From Moniliella sp. 'wahieum' (Eukaryota > Basidiomycota > Moniliellomycetes > Moniliellales > Moniliellaceae), in assembly GCA_003971905.1 (NCBI GenBank), contig RSEE01000005.1, forward strand, positions 372,001 to 436,000: a stretch of DNA of 64,000 nucleotides, given 5' to 3'. This document shows positions 1-11,634 of the stretch, in pieces. The notes beneath the pieces are model-generated. The model searched no databases. It saw only the letters and a program-made list of their open reading frames with translations, and had not been told where the DNA came from. Position numbers and translations under genes: made by a program. How positions within the stretch are numbered: position 1 is the stretch's first letter; every line of letters starts with the position of its first letter.

Positions 1-1133
1 GCCTGCTGCGCCTCTCGCCCCTTCTCCCCATTATGCATCGTCGATCATTAATCATGCATTAATCATCCGCGGCGATGGGCGCATTGGTCAAGATCGCCCG
101 ACTCGTACCGCGCCGTACCCTGCCCAAATACTTCCGTCGCCCATCCCAGGCCATCCCCCCATCATGCATCAGGCCTCATCGACTATCGACCATCGACCAT
201 CGACCCATTCTACGCCCAAACCTCGTCTCGCGCGGCAAAAGAGCCAGATCGTTGAAGTTGAACGTCAACCTTGAAGAGCTTGAAGCTTGAAGCTTGAAGC
301 TTGAAGCTTGAAGCTTGATTAATGATTGCCCACAGCATCGCTGACATGCGTCTACTTTTCCTTCCTGTACTGCTGTATACCCAGAGGTCCCACATCCTGC
401 ACCATACACCCACGCATGCCAGATCCCAGTGGGATCTGTCTGAGACGACTTGTTGGTTTTTCGTATTGCGCTCGTGTTCTTCATCCATCTTCGAGCTTCA
501 AGCTTCAAGCTTCACCCGACGGCGAGAATCATGTTAATGATGCATCATGCATCCATCATGCACATGTGGAGTTGCAATGGGCAGACAGTGCAATGAACGT
601 TTGAACCTCCCTTCTCTCTTCGCGGTGAGTTTCTTTTTATCTGAAGCGATGAATACACGCTGCTGGACGCGACCACCATTGACGCGACCGAGACGCGAGG
701 CTGACCTGCGCAGCGGAGTGGCAGGTAGGGAGGCCAAGAGGACCAAGCAACATGCAACCACCAGAGAAAAAAAAGGTGCAACAGGATTGAACGTGTTGGA
801 CCGCCGCACCGCCGCAACGTCGCAAACGCACAATAAGGGGGGGAAATCGGAATGAACGATGTCTTCGCCATTGATTCGCAGTTCTACGCATGGTATCAGA
901 TACGCTCCTATCGTCAATTGTCGGTACAGCAAAAGCAACAGGCTAGGTTCCATCCAGAGGGACCAACTGAATGTTCCAGTGCTTGTAGCGCCATGACTAG
1001 CAAGCATGACTAGGGGGGTACACATTGGACCCTAGGCTATTGTACAGAGTAGCAGGAGATGGATGTGTCTCTGCGCATGGTACACGTTGGTACGCGCGGG
1101 TACGTGTCAGGCTCACGACACGGGGAGGTACGG
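1..1133. other. Intergenic DNA with simple repeats
   Basis: No recognisable protein or RNA gene. The stretch holds short 7-nt-period repeats (CATCGAC-type near 177-206, AAGCTTG-type near 270-318 and 487-515) and a CATGATGCAT cluster near 538-562. The open frames on both strands are short, overlapping and show no known motif. Confidence 0.6.
270..318. repeat. AAGCTTG heptamer microsatellite
   Basis: About six tandem copies of the 7-mer AGCTTGA follow a TTGAAGTTGAACGTCAACC lead-in. A shorter copy in the opposite sense lies at 487-515. It is one of many dispersed pieces of the same motif family in this window. Confidence 0.85.
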
Positions 1134-4057
1134 TCAGTTGGGGCAGAAGCGGCAGAAGGGCAAGAAGGAGTGGAAAGCGGGGCATCGACAAAGTGGCAGG
1201 AGCTTGCCGAGAAGAAGCAGGATCCTGGGTCGGATGAAGAGACGGATGCAGCTGCCCAATCCCATGGGAGTGGAGCCGTGCCAGGTAGGCGGATGAAGAT
1301 CCGACAAAGTAATGTTGCTGGCGGGAGAAGCGTTGCGTTCGTCGGGCAAGCGCTGTCCGAGTCCCCCAAAAAAGGCTGTCACCGCAATCAGCTTGTGACG
1401 AAAACTCATGCTCCACCACCACCTGGGAATAGTTCAGCCCTTCCTCTTCCGCATCCGATTGCTCTGCGTCGGCGGGGATGCCTTCCCCCTTTGCGCGAGG
1501 TGCCCCCCGAGGAGGAACGGCCTGGCATGCCGCTCCAACCATGCGACCCAATTCGGCCAAGTCACCCAGATGGGTGTTGCGAGGTATAAAAGGGCAACGT
1601 TGCGTACGCCAAAACAATCAAGAAAGAGTGACAGTTCCTCTCCACCAAGAGGGGCAAGACGGCTGAGACGGTAAAGCCCTTTTTCCTCTTGAACTGTCTT
1701 GGTATCCGAAGATGCAACAGCAGGCGCCGGGGAGGTAGAGACGCCGGGGCCTGGCGGGGGCCAATCGCCCCTCGATTGGCCCAGGCTCGGCGGGCTCTCC
1801 AACTGCGCTTCCTCGATCGGTTCTTTTGGATGATCGGACAAAGGATTGCCACTAGCTCCGGAACTGGCCATGCCTTTCGCTCCTTTGCACGTTGACGCTT
1901 GGCCTTACGCTTCTCGGCAGCAGAAAGGTGGCCGTGATGCTCATTAGGCTGGGGGGGAGACAGTGGCGCTGGCTCCGGCGCATCTTGTACACGAAGTGTG
2001 CGGGGATGGTCGCGGCCAGCGTGTCGGGCGCATCGTCATGAGGTGCAAATTGGTAGTCGACTCCACCCCAAGGAGGTGAGGTGCAGATGATATCAAAGTT
2101 CCACTGGGCATAGGTACGCCACTCCTCGCCCAATTCAGGGTCGGAAGCAACACGGGCAAGAGCAGCTTCCTTACGTCCACGACCGGTCCTCCTTCATCAA
2201 GGGCAGAAAGGTACAATTTGCGCGCCTTAGCATAACGTGGGGCCCAGGTAGTAATGTCGGCACAGACGAGCGTGATGCGGTCCTCAACACCATAGATACT
2301 GGCATTGTGCTTTGCGAGCGCAATCTTGACAGGATCAATGTCCAGGCCAACAACATGAGCCACCTGGCCACGCAGGCGTTTGTGAGCAAATGCGATGACA
2401 TGACCACCAGCTCCGCAAAAGGATCCAGGATCCGCAGGCGCTGGGTTGACTTGTCCCGATTGAGACCGGGGCTACGACCCGTCTGGCGGGCTGGGGGTGG
2501 GGCACGCATGGCGGTAGAAGGTTCGGGCAAGCGCGTAGACTCCAATGGCAACAAAGCCGGCGCTTCTCTCGGGCGATTAGACCAGGAGGGATGGCCAGGC
2601 CAGGGGGAAACCCAGGGGCCGGACCGGGGACATGGTAGATGAAACGGAAGCAGGAATCGGGAGAGGGGGGCGCCTCAACCCGGGAGGGGCCGAGTATGGG
2701 CTGAATTAGATCTGGGGGGGCAGCTGGGGCGCAGCTGGGGGCGTCCTCGTGTCAGGAACCGCGGCTGCGAGGGGCCCAGCTCCATGGGGAACACCGAATC
2801 AGGAGGTGCGATTGGATCGTCGTGCGCTAGCGATTGTGATTGAGCCGGTGCGTGTAGGCGCGACCGGTCGGTTGAACCGGTAACAGGGGCAGGGCTGCGA
2901 GAGAAGGCATCTCGTTGCGAGACTCGGGAGGGGAGGCGAGATACGCATGCATCGCTACACAGCGCCATGCGATATGGGCAGAGACAAATTCGGGGGTGAC
3001 CGAGTACCAGCTCTCCTTGTCAAGGAGGATTCCTTGGTTGAAGCGGGTGAAGAGGTACCAACGACTGCGCCAGTCTGTATGGAGAGGAGAGTTAATGATG
3101 GATAGGCAGACAGTACGGAAGAAGGATGGGTCAGACATACACTTGTGCATGTTGGGCGGCATATCCTCCTGGCGCGTGATGGCATGCCGGAGGAGTTTTG
3201 CCTCTTCAGGATTAACGCGAGCACGCGAGCAATAGCACGGGCGCCTGGATCGTCCTCGGGGTCAGCAGCAACCGCGGAACGAGTAGCATGGTGCCGTGAG
3301 GGGGAACCGGTGAGGACATGCGAGCAGAGGGGCTAGCAGAAATGGAGGGTGGGACGGGTGGCAGGGACCATGGAGTGCTGCCGGCGTTTGTGCCGCTGCC
3401 TCCAGGACCGGAAGATAGGGTGTGGCGGAGAGGTACACGGTGGAGGCGGGTGTGGGAGTGGGCCGAATAAGGGGGATGAGAATCGTCAGCCAGAAATGGC
3501 CTGCGGGTCTTGTGCGGCGGAGACATGGCTGATCCGGGGGGGCGGCGGAAGCGCTCCGGGGAGCGGGTAGGGTCTGCGGGTAGACGTGTCCCAGGGGTGG
3601 TACGGCGCGGCGGGTTTCCAACGCGCGAGCTGGGTGTGATGGGGGAGCGTCCGGGAACGATGCGCGGGGGAGGCGCGACGAGCGGCGGGCGGAGTAGACA
3701 AAGCGGCAGACAAGTGGTAGACGCAGAGGCAGACGCAGAGGCAGACGCAGAGGCAGACGCAGAGGCAGACGCAGACGCAGACGCAGAGGCAGACGCAGAC
3801 GCAGACGCAGCCACAGACGCAGGGCCAGAGGAAACAGGGGACGACACCGATGCTGGACCGCGTGCGGATGCGGACGCGGGGAGGGTGGGGGTGGGGGTGG
3901 GGGGGAGGTGGAGGCCATGTAGCGCGGGTTGAGCCAGTAGCGGGGCATGTGGCTGAGGGTCAGGTGGTGCAGGTTGGTGTCGGTCGCGTGGGGGCGGGGG
4001 ATGCCGGGGCCAGCGTGTCTGGGGGAAGGCCTGCATGGACGCCATTGCGTCTATCAC
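1134..4057 (-). CDS. TGS1: Trimethylguanosine synthase (snRNA/snoRNA cap hypermethylase)
   Basis: Converts the m7G cap of snRNAs and snoRNAs to 2,2,7-trimethylguanosine using S-adenosylmethionine, in the nucleus/nucleolus. Visible in order on the minus strand: a family entry motif like FNQGILLDKESWYSVTPEF (near 3030-2970), the SAM-binding motif FCGAGGHVIAFAHKR followed by VVGLDIDPVKIALAKHNA (near 2425-2300), the catalytic SPPWGGVDY (near 2060), a strand like PRNTHLGDLAELG, and a C-terminal KLIAVTAFFGGL (near 1365). These are the conserved TGS1 blocks, in the right order. They occupy several frames with at least three single-base shifts. About 500 bp of Pro/Arg-rich sequence separates the first block from the SAM motif, which may be an insert or an intron. 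Upstream to 4057 the frame is Pro/Ser/Ala-rich, so the N-terminus and the ATG at 4057 are tentative; the methyltransferase call is firm. Confidence 0.8.
3719..3820. repeat. GCAGAC/GCAGAG hexamer array
   Basis: An imperfect 6-nt and 12-nt array (gcagacgcagag units). Read on the minus strand it gives alternating Ser-Ala inside the presumed N-terminal extension of TGS1; on the plus strand it gives Asp-Ala/Glu-Ala. No frame contains a stop, so coding strand cannot be judged from openness alone. Confidence 0.85.
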
Positions 4058-4584
4058 CAGCCGCTCCGTCGGTCATGGTGGAGATGGCCGGGACGGAGAT
4101 GATGTGGTGGGGCGCGGGGGGGAGGCCTAAGGAGGAGGAGGCTATCGTGATCACGCTCTGTCCGATGCGCCGCAGCTACGGTCACGTTGTGTACGTCAGC
4201 CTGTCAGTGCACTCAGTCACTCAGTAACTCGGCTCAGTTCCTTGAAACATTTCTGTCCGGCAATGGTCCATCCCAAGTCTCCCGTCGCTCCCCTCGACCC
4301 GGCATTGTTGGGGAAGCCCATTCCCTCCCTGGGGCCCACGCCACAGCCCAACGGCCGACTCCGGATGAGGCTGGCGAGGCTGCCTTGGCTGTGCGACCAG
4401 CCTCGGCAAGCCCTGCCTCGCCTCCTCCACGCCCTCCCTTCTGCCACACCATTCCGCCCCAGGAGCAGCTACCACAACACGTGCTCTGGCCATGCGCTCT
4501 TTCGCCCAGCGCGCCCATCCGCCCCATCGCCTATGTGGACTGAGATATACATGGCCCGCCAGCTCCTCACAGGCACCGCATTGG

Positions 4585-6410
4585 TTATCGAAGATAGACA
4601 TGGCCGACCGGCAGCCGGCGAGTGAAAAAGCTCCCACTGCACATCACAGGTCCGTCTTGGCCTGCACTGCCCCTGTCAAGTCTTGCACACTTGCTTGCTG
4701 CCAGCTGTGCCGCTTCATACAGCTTGGCCTTGCTCAAGTAGTAGACCTGGATGGCAAACAACGATATCGGGTCCTGCTCATCCATGTAAGAATACCACTG
4801 TCGCCCCATTCGCTCCATGTCAGTACCCCATCCTCTGAACCAAAAAAATGAAAACAGGGCCAGTTCACGCACGATAATCTCCCACACGCCCAACGCGAGC
4901 ACCAGCACAACCATAAAGAAGGCAAAGATAATCGCAACATAAACCAGTACAAGCCGTCGGTTCCTTCGGTCTCCTGTAGTTGCTGAACCCTGCGTGCCTC
5001 CTCTTTTGACATGATCGGGATCGTAGTCAGGGATGTATCCCGGGTACCACCAGCTTGGCTCAGCGCCGCGGCCAACGCTGTGGCACGCCGCTGCTTGCTC
5101 ATCTCCTCAATTGCCTGGCGACGGCCGAGAACACCAGGGGTGCGCCTCCAGCGCCAGCTCGCTCCGGCCCTACACCGCCTTGGGCGAACTGACAAAGGAA
5201 GGGTTGCGATTCGCACCATACCTCGATCCGCGACAACTCTACCCCCCATTCGACAAAGTTCAGGTCGTCCGGGCGGAGGCGAGCATGAATATGCCTCGCA
5301 AAGTCGCGGAACATGTACGCCACATCACGGTTGTTGGTCTCCCGTAAGAAGCAGCTGGACCGCTTGGCCCTTGCGAATCTTGAGGTTGCGCTTGAACACG
5401 GCTGGGTTGTCAAATAGCAGGTCCAGCGTCGCAATCGCCATCACTTGTGGAATAGCGGCAAAGTTGAACACGCTTGTTCTTGCAGCATGGTCAAGTAGTC
5501 CAGCACGTACGTCACATGGCTCATCGCGTCAAGCACATGGTAGACAAGACCCCCATCGTTCGTTGACCCAGTTCCCCGTTGACCGGACGGTAATTGCCCG
5601 GTGCATACTCCTCCACACCCTCAGCAACCTCGGTCTGCGACGCAAACCCACACCCAGGGCGCGACCACGCCTCGGCTGGCCAGAAGAAGCGACCTTGGTC
5701 ACAATCCTCAGCATAGTCGCGGATAATGTTGGTCTTCTGCAGGTAGAGGCCATGTGGTTGGATAACGCCATCTGTTGTCCACCAAGGACGACTCCAATCC
5801 CGAAGCCGAGAAAAGGCGGCTCAAGCCCTCACCGACCAGGCCTGCGACAAAGTGGCAGTACAAATCGTAGTCGGTCCATTTCTCCACTTTGAGGGTACCC
5901 TGGCCCCGGCCAGTTCAATGTACGATGCCATTCCGCCGCCCATTTGGCCGTCATGTCGGCAATGACCACTTGATACTTTTCCTCCAGTAACCCAAACTCG
6001 CCAATGACCTTGTCAAATTCGACCAGCAATTGCCGTCCTTCTCATTGGGGCCCGACTCCGTAAAAGTCCAGCCAGGTGGTAGAGCTTTTTGTGGAAGGAA
6101 GTCAGGAGCGGGATCTTGATCTCGGGCGCAATGGTCATGTCGTCCTCGATAGTGTCGAGACCACGAAGGATGATGTAGTAGAGGCAGATGACGCGCGACA
6201 GATCGCCCTTGAGCTCCTTGATTACCGCAGCAAAGGAGCGGAGGTGAGGTCCAGAAAGCGCCAGCACGCCCGCATCTGCTCTCGGTCCCAACCGCTGGCA
6301 GCGGGGTTGGCCGTGATCGTTGAGCGGGCCATGGCGGAGCTTGTATTGGACAGGGAGCGGAGCTCCTTGGGGTGGGTGAATAGCAGCGTGAGAAGCTCGG
6401 ATTCGCCCAT
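4585..6410 (-). CDS. ERG9: Squalene synthase (farnesyl-diphosphate farnesyltransferase)
   Basis: Joins two farnesyl diphosphates to squalene via presqualene diphosphate with NADPH, the first committed step of ergosterol synthesis, at the ER membrane. The start at 6410 opens with [20 protein letters not shown], the usual fungal N-terminus. Then follow [17 protein letters not shown], the first Asp-rich motif [13 protein letters not shown] (near 6150), a YQVVIADMT segment, the second Asp-rich motif [16 protein letters not shown] (near 5725), and [18 protein letters not shown] plus [19 protein letters not shown] (near 5450-5330). A hydrophobic anchor [18 protein letters not shown] (near 4900) gives the tail membrane segment. 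All landmarks are in family order but spread over three frames by several one-base shifts. The frame stays open for about 80 residues past the anchor, longer than usual, so the stop at 4585 is uncertain. Confidence 0.88.
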
Positions 6411-7469
6411 TGGGGATGCAGATGGGGTAGCGAAGGAGGCGGTGGGGTTAACAACGGAAGAAGTTCCTCGACTAGATTGAAGTTGAACTTCAACTTGACG
6501 CGACGGTAAAGGATCCACTTGATGTTATTAGCCCAGCAATCCAATACGCCCACTACCCAAATGTGCCCATCTGGCCCACCCTTCCGCGGCTTAGCTAATG
6601 TGTCCCTCTGGCTTGGGGGGGGAGGCGCACGATGATCATCATTCACAATCGAGGATGTCGATCAAGCAATCTTCTCTGACTTGATTGCGTTTTCCAAACG
6701 CCCACGTGCCATATCTCACACAAAACAGTCGTGTCGTGGCAAAAACGCCGCGGTTGCTTGCTGTTCGAATCGTCTCCTCACCTGTTGGTAAAACGCGGTT
6801 CTAAACCGGAGGGAGCGCGAGTGGGTACAAATGAGCGTGATACGCATGTCATCTATGGATGTTTGAACCGTCTACAAGGCTCTTCCGCATAAGATCTAAG
6901 ATTCCTCCAGTGTTCAAGCGTTATGTTGCCTCTGGTCTCATATAGCAGCCGCATGGCGCATGACCACATATATTTAAAGGACTCTTTTGAGTATGTCCAT
7001 GACACTTGGCGTTACATGAAAAAGGGTAGATATAGCGAGTTATGAGCACAAGAGCGATGGCCAACAGATTAGGGATGTCAGCCCCAATTATATCCCATCC
7101 TAATGGACTACTCTGCCGCCGTTTTTTGCGCTATATAGAGTGCGGATCCTATTCTCCCTGTTCAACACTTTAAAGAAGATAATGATGATGTTTTGATATC
7201 TATGATGGAGTGCGTATCCCCCAAGATGCAAGAAAAACTGTATGATGCACTCTCTGTGATAATCTCGCGCATACTCACGAACTTTGTGTCAACTATACAC
7301 AGCTTTCTTGTACGGATTCAAATGGTTCGCGAGCGCTGGGTCAAAGACTGTTGCCCTCTCTTCTCCCTTCCCAATGAAGAATGGGGATGGGTATCTTCCA
7401 GTTAAAGGACATGATTGAGGGATGGCCCGGTTAAGGTTTTTTTGCCGTACCACAACAGAGGAACTCATC
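6411..7469. other. Intergenic, AT-richer, upstream of ERG9
   Basis: Nothing recognisable. A palindromic GAAGTTGAACTTCAACTTG lies about 60 bp upstream of the ERG9 start (near 6478-6496) and may be promoter sequence. The DNA from about 6700 to 7300 is clearly AT-richer than the genes around it; a 70-codon open frame at 7193-7405 (+) matches nothing I know. Confidence 0.5.
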
Positions 7470-8670
7470 TTAATCCTTATTCTCAAAGTGGCACTCTGTT
7501 CCTCCCTCACTGCGGCCACCGTTCTTGCCTGCACGAACGCACGGTGAATATGGGTCTGGCGGGCATGGTTCAGGCGGTATAAGCGTGTAAGTCCTGCCAG
7601 ACGCCACCCCACACTCCTGCTTCGTTTTTGATGATGGAAGGTCCAGAGGATGCTTGACATGCTCAACGGCAACACGTTTCTGTTGTTTTGTGGTACGGCG
7701 CCATCCTGCCGAGCGGGGTGAAGGCGCCTTCCAAAGGATGCACGAAAACCAAAGGTGTTGATCGGCATCCGGCGCAGTGCGTGCGGGGGACAAAAAAGAT
7801 GTGTCCCAACGCTCTTGACGATGGGGGACAATACGTTTCTGGCGGAGAAGAACGGCGAGCTGGTGGCCCACGCCAGGCTTCAGAAAAGTGGGAATATATG
7901 TTGTTAGCATCAATAGAACTTGGGTGGCAGGAGTGAAAGAAAAATAATGTGACGCACCTTTCGCGTGCATCCAAGCCCGCCACACCATGTAGATTCCAGG
8001 CAGATTGGGTATGACGGGAACAAAGGTCAAAGGCAGCGTAAATGGCGTAGCCAGCAAGTATTGGTAAAACCGTCGCTGATGGAACTGGCTTGCATGGGTT
8101 CACCAAGTCAACAACGCCCTGTACGATCCGGGTAACAAAGCAGGGGTGGGGCACAAGAGCCGAACCTGCTCAAATAGAGAGGAAGAGGTAAGCATTGGGA
8201 TCCAAGCCCACTTGCCAGAGGTATAAGAGGTACATCTGAGTTTTCTTGAGCACGTTTTGAGGTGGGCCCAATAGAGGAGCAGGTCCATGAGGGTGTGATC
8301 GGAATGCGGAATTGATCTCCTACCATTTTCTTCCGAGCCGGTGTACGCGTGGTTTCCACTCCCCCCATCCCCTCTGACCAGCAGGAGGGTCTTCCATAGC
8401 TACCCACTTGTGCGCTACCCGGCGCGAGATAATGCGTGCCGACGAGCGCACCCACCAAGTCGCGGTCGACACCACCGTTCGTTCCCACGGTCGTGCTGAC
8501 CCTGTGTTGCGCGTGCCCGTTCCACACACTGCTGTGCTATGCGAGGAGCACGGGCCAAGAGGGACAAAGATTGTGTGTCCCCCTGGAAGGGGAATGGCCA
8601 GCAGTCGAAGGCGACGGGCAATGGGCCCAATGATCCGTTGGACTAGTAGTGGACGAGGAGTCATGCGCAT
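7470..8670 (-). CDS. Probable mitochondrial K+/H+ exchange-related protein (YDL183C type)
   Basis: Family members sit in the inner mitochondrial membrane and are tied to K+/H+ exchange and organelle volume. The start at 8670 leads to RLLAIPLPGGHTIFVPLGP, resembling the short family N-terminus. The best evidence is FHQRRFYQYLLATPFTLPL followed by TFVPVIPNLPGIYMVWRAW (near 8075-7980), the hallmark Pro-rich membrane stretch. A donor GTGCGT follows HAKG near 7967 and suggests an intron. The middle part (8100-8320) falls in shifting frames and cannot be assembled by eye; the 3' end is a guess. The family call rests on the one membrane block and the N-terminus. Confidence 0.5.
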
Positions 8671-9294
8671 CTTGTCTCTCCTTTCACTGCTTTTTCTTCT
8701 CTCAACGAGACCTCGCCAATTCAAGACGAGATGGTGAGAGACGGTGATGTGGTGTGTACTAACAAAGAGCAACCCGTGCGGGTCTGTCAGCCATGCACGC
8801 CATGCCATGGGCAGCCAATTCCACTGTGTTTTGGTCTATCCGGCATCAAAATGTGTGCCATTCGGCGCCATCATCAACAATGCACGTTCACGTGCCCATT
8901 ACATTTTGTTGCATTTTTGGAACCACAATCGCGACTGGTGGTGTGCATGTGGGCTATCTGTACTCTCTAACGGAAAAGGCAGATGGGAACAGCTCTCCAG
9001 AGAGCAGGGGAACTAAAGATACACACGCAACAAAGGTCGCATACTCTCTCTGTTATAGCCACAACGCCTCACATGTCACTATTACACGAGAAGAGACGGA
9101 TCAAAAGCTGATCAAAAAGCTCTGAGTGGCTCAAGTAGGAGCTGAGCCTCTACGGGCTTCCTGGTAGGCGTAGCCCTACGTCGATTAGTGGGAAGCACAT
9201 CTGTATGATTACTCGAATGGCTGAACGCAACTTGGACCAAGACGAGGATACTGCACCCTGGTGCAATACCCACATAGTTCGCTATTGCTATAAT
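8671..9294. other. Intergenic, 5' of the exchanger gene and tRNA
   Basis: No gene seen. It must hold the promoter of the leftward gene starting at 8670. The small open frames here overlap one another in three frames and have no motifs. Confidence 0.5.
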
Positions 9295-9377
9295 AGCTAC
9301 CTAGCTCAGGCGGAAGAGCGGTGGGCTCATATTCTTCTTGTGACCCACAGGTCGTCGGATCAAGACCGACGGTAGCT
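9295..9377 (+). tRNA. tRNA-Met (CAU), intron-containing
   Basis: Folds as a cloverleaf. A 7-bp acceptor stem pairs AGCTACC (9295-9301) with GGTAGCT (9371-9377). The D stem is GCTC/GAGC and the anticodon stem GTGGG/CCCAC. The anticodon CAT is at 9328-9330, and the T stem is GTCGG/CCGAC. An 11-nt intron (9332-9342) sits between positions 37 and 38, the canonical tRNA intron site. The T loop is ATCAAGA, so the usual T54 is A. The elongator type is favoured because the acceptor begins A-G-C and the gene carries an intron. The antisense frame over it is a typical spurious tRNA-shadow peptide. Confidence 0.85.
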
Positions 9378-9379
9378 AA

Positions 9380-9387
9380 TTTTTTTT
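9380..9387 (+). terminator. RNA polymerase III terminator
   Basis: A run of eight T residues starts 2 nt after the tRNA 3' end, the expected Pol III stop signal. Confidence 0.8.
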
Positions 9388-10695
9388 GTCCCAACTCGAG
9401 CATGCATGACGCATGATGCATGAGTATGACGTGTGACGCGTGATGTATGATGCACGATGCGTGATACATGATGCATGATGCCCCGAAGTTCGACGTTGAG
9501 TTCACCTGCGGTTCAACGTTTTCCGTTCAAATGCCTGTGTGGTATAGCAACCAGCAGGCCCCGCACCAGTGCTCCCGGGATGCGGCGGGTGTATGAATGG
9601 GGGGGAGGCTGGGCGCTCCTGGCTGGACTGGCTGGACGCGCGTTGGACAGACTGGGGCGCGCGCGCGGATGTGTCGCAAAAGAGGAGGCGTGTGCAATGG
9701 GCGTGTGGGAGACAGAATCGGGGATGGATGATGATCGATCTCGATGATCGATGATCGATGAATGATCATACATCATGCATCATGCATCATGCACATCCTG
9801 AGCTGTGCGGAGACGGGGCGGAACAAGGAACGTGGAAGTGTGGTGGAGGGCGCGCGGGCGGGGTGGGCGTGCGCGCGGTGCAAACGCCATGTTGCTCGGG
9901 ATCGGTGAGATTTGATATCTGTATTGGAATGCATGATGGGTGGAAGAAATGGGGCGGCTAGCCCTGGCCAGCCCAACATCTTTTCAAGGGGGAAGCATTC
10001 TTCGTCCGCCGAAGGCGCTGAGGGCTGGGCGCTGGCTGAGCCTCAGCGCCGAGCCGCTGAGCCGCCGAGTGCGACCGGTACTACTGTCTTGCACTGCGCA
10101 CACAGCCAGTGCTCCCGCCGAGCGTGGCTGGCGAAGGGGGCGGCTGCGTTGCTGTGCCAGGCAGCCTGAGAACGCCGTCTGCCTCCCAAAGCCCCCACGG
10201 GGAAAGAGCGGGGCAGCTGAGACACGGGGGACGGAGGTCCGCTGCTCCGCACGGACCACACACTGCCCCCCTGCTCCTCGCTCGCCGGAACGAACGCCGG
10301 AGGGCAGGAGAGCAGCCTCGGTGGCACTTGCCCAGCGTCCATGCTGCTCCGCTGCCCCCGCGCCCAGGAACGCCGCCGGCGTCGTATCCGTGTCCGCCAC
10401 CCACTAGTCACTAGTCTCTGTGACTTGCCGGTGTCTGCCACTCGCTAGTCGCTAGTCACTTGTCACTCACCTCCTTCTCACCCATCCCCATCCCCATCCC
10501 TGGCCCGCGGCACAGCAGACAGAGCAGACCAGCCTGCTGCGGCCTACTGCTGTCCCCCGCCCAACCCATAGTCTACAGCCTTCCACCGCCCGCCACGAGA
10601 CACGTCTTGTGGCGTCTTTCTTCCTTCCCACTCCCGCTTCTTCTTTATCCCTCCCACCACCCCCACCTCTCTCCCGCCGCACTACTCATCTCCCC
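9388..10695. other. Intergenic with degenerate TGCATGATG repeats; SDR leader
   Basis: A degenerate cluster of GATGCATGA-type 8-10-mers covers about 9402-9482, with a second patch at 9740-9792. Then follows GC-rich DNA (9940-10400) that is open in several frames but carries no motif. The last 250 bp before 10696 are pyrimidine-rich, as in fungal promoter leaders. Confidence 0.6.
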
Positions 10696-11634
10696 ATGTC
10701 GTCGCCCGCCGTTAACAAGACCCACACTCCCCGTCACCTCCAAGCGTTCAGCATGGTTAGCCCCCCCTCTCCCGCCCCACAGCCGCCCATTCCCTTTGGA
10801 TAGACTGACTGACCTATGACTGTTTTGCGCTGATATTCAGGAGGGCAAGGTGTGCGCCGTGACAGGCGCGGCCCGCGGGCTGGGATACGAATTTGCCAAG
10901 GCCTTTATCGAGGCAGGTGCCAGCCAGGTGGCGATCATTGATTTGCGCGAGGAGGACGCGAAGCGTGCCGCTGAGCAGCTGGTCGCTGAGTTTGTCGCCC
11001 AAGGCCAAGCGCAGCAGGGTGAGCTGGATGTGCAGGGCTACGGCTGCAATGTCGCCGACGAGGTGCAGGTAGGAGCGACGTTTGCTGCGCTGCACAAGCA
11101 TTATGGCCGCCTGGACTCGGTGGTCAACTCGGCCGGGATTGTGGAGAACTATGCGGCCGAGGAGTATCCGGTGGATCGGTACAAGCTGCTGATGTCCATC
11201 AATGTGGAGGCAGCTGGTATGTTGCAACCCACGCGGCCAAGCTGATGATGAAGCAGGGCATCCAAGGCACGATTGTCCTCATTGCTAGCATGTCGGGCAC
11301 CATTGTCAATGCGCCGCAGAAGCAGGCGCCCTACAATTTGTCCAAGGCCGCCGTCAAGCACATGGCCTCCTCGCTCGCAGTCGAATGGGCGCCCAAGGGC
11401 ATCCGCGTCACTTCGCTCAGCCCTGGATACACTCTTACCAAGCTGACCCAGCGCATCTTCGACGAGCACCCGCAGGGCAAGGAAATGCGGGCCGACTGGG
11501 AGGGCAAGACGCCCATGAACCGGATGGGCTTGCCGGAAGATCTCAAGGGAGCTATCATCTACCTTGCCTCGGACGCGAGCAAGTTTACCACCGGCCAGGA
11601 TTTGCTGGTCGATGGAGGATTCACCTGCGTTTAA
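10696..11634 (+). CDS. Short-chain dehydrogenase/reductase (mannitol dehydrogenase/sorbose reductase-like)
   Basis: NAD(P)-dependent oxidoreductase of the classical SDR family. A 20-codon first exon (10696-10755) is followed by an 85-bp GT-AG intron (10756-10840) ending TGATATTCAG, then the Rossmann start KVCAVTGAARGLG. Further landmarks are NSAG (near 11125), the catalytic serine in ASMSGTIVNAP (near 11295), the active-site pair in YNLSKAAVKH (near 11334), the PG motif LSPGYTLTK and the C-terminal end TGQDLLVDGGFTCV. Closest by eye to fungal NADP-mannitol dehydrogenase/SOU1 proteins (PMNRMGLPEDLKGAIIYLAS), so the substrate is probably a polyol or ketose, but this is inference. One base is missing in VEG-SWYVATHAA near 11213 (a GG where GGG is expected), which splits the gene into two frames. 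Confidence 0.85.

Noticed and set aside
1577-1587. TATAAAAG box
   Set aside because: It lies inside the TGS1 coding region and no start follows on that strand.
3510-3932. Open frame (+) rich in Asp-Ala/Glu-Ala repeats
   Set aside because: It is the antisense of the hexamer array inside TGS1; no start context, no conserved motif outside the repeat.
9209-9505. Open frame on the minus strand across the tRNA
   Set aside because: It is a shadow of the tRNA gene; its peptide pattern is the usual antisense tRNA artefact.
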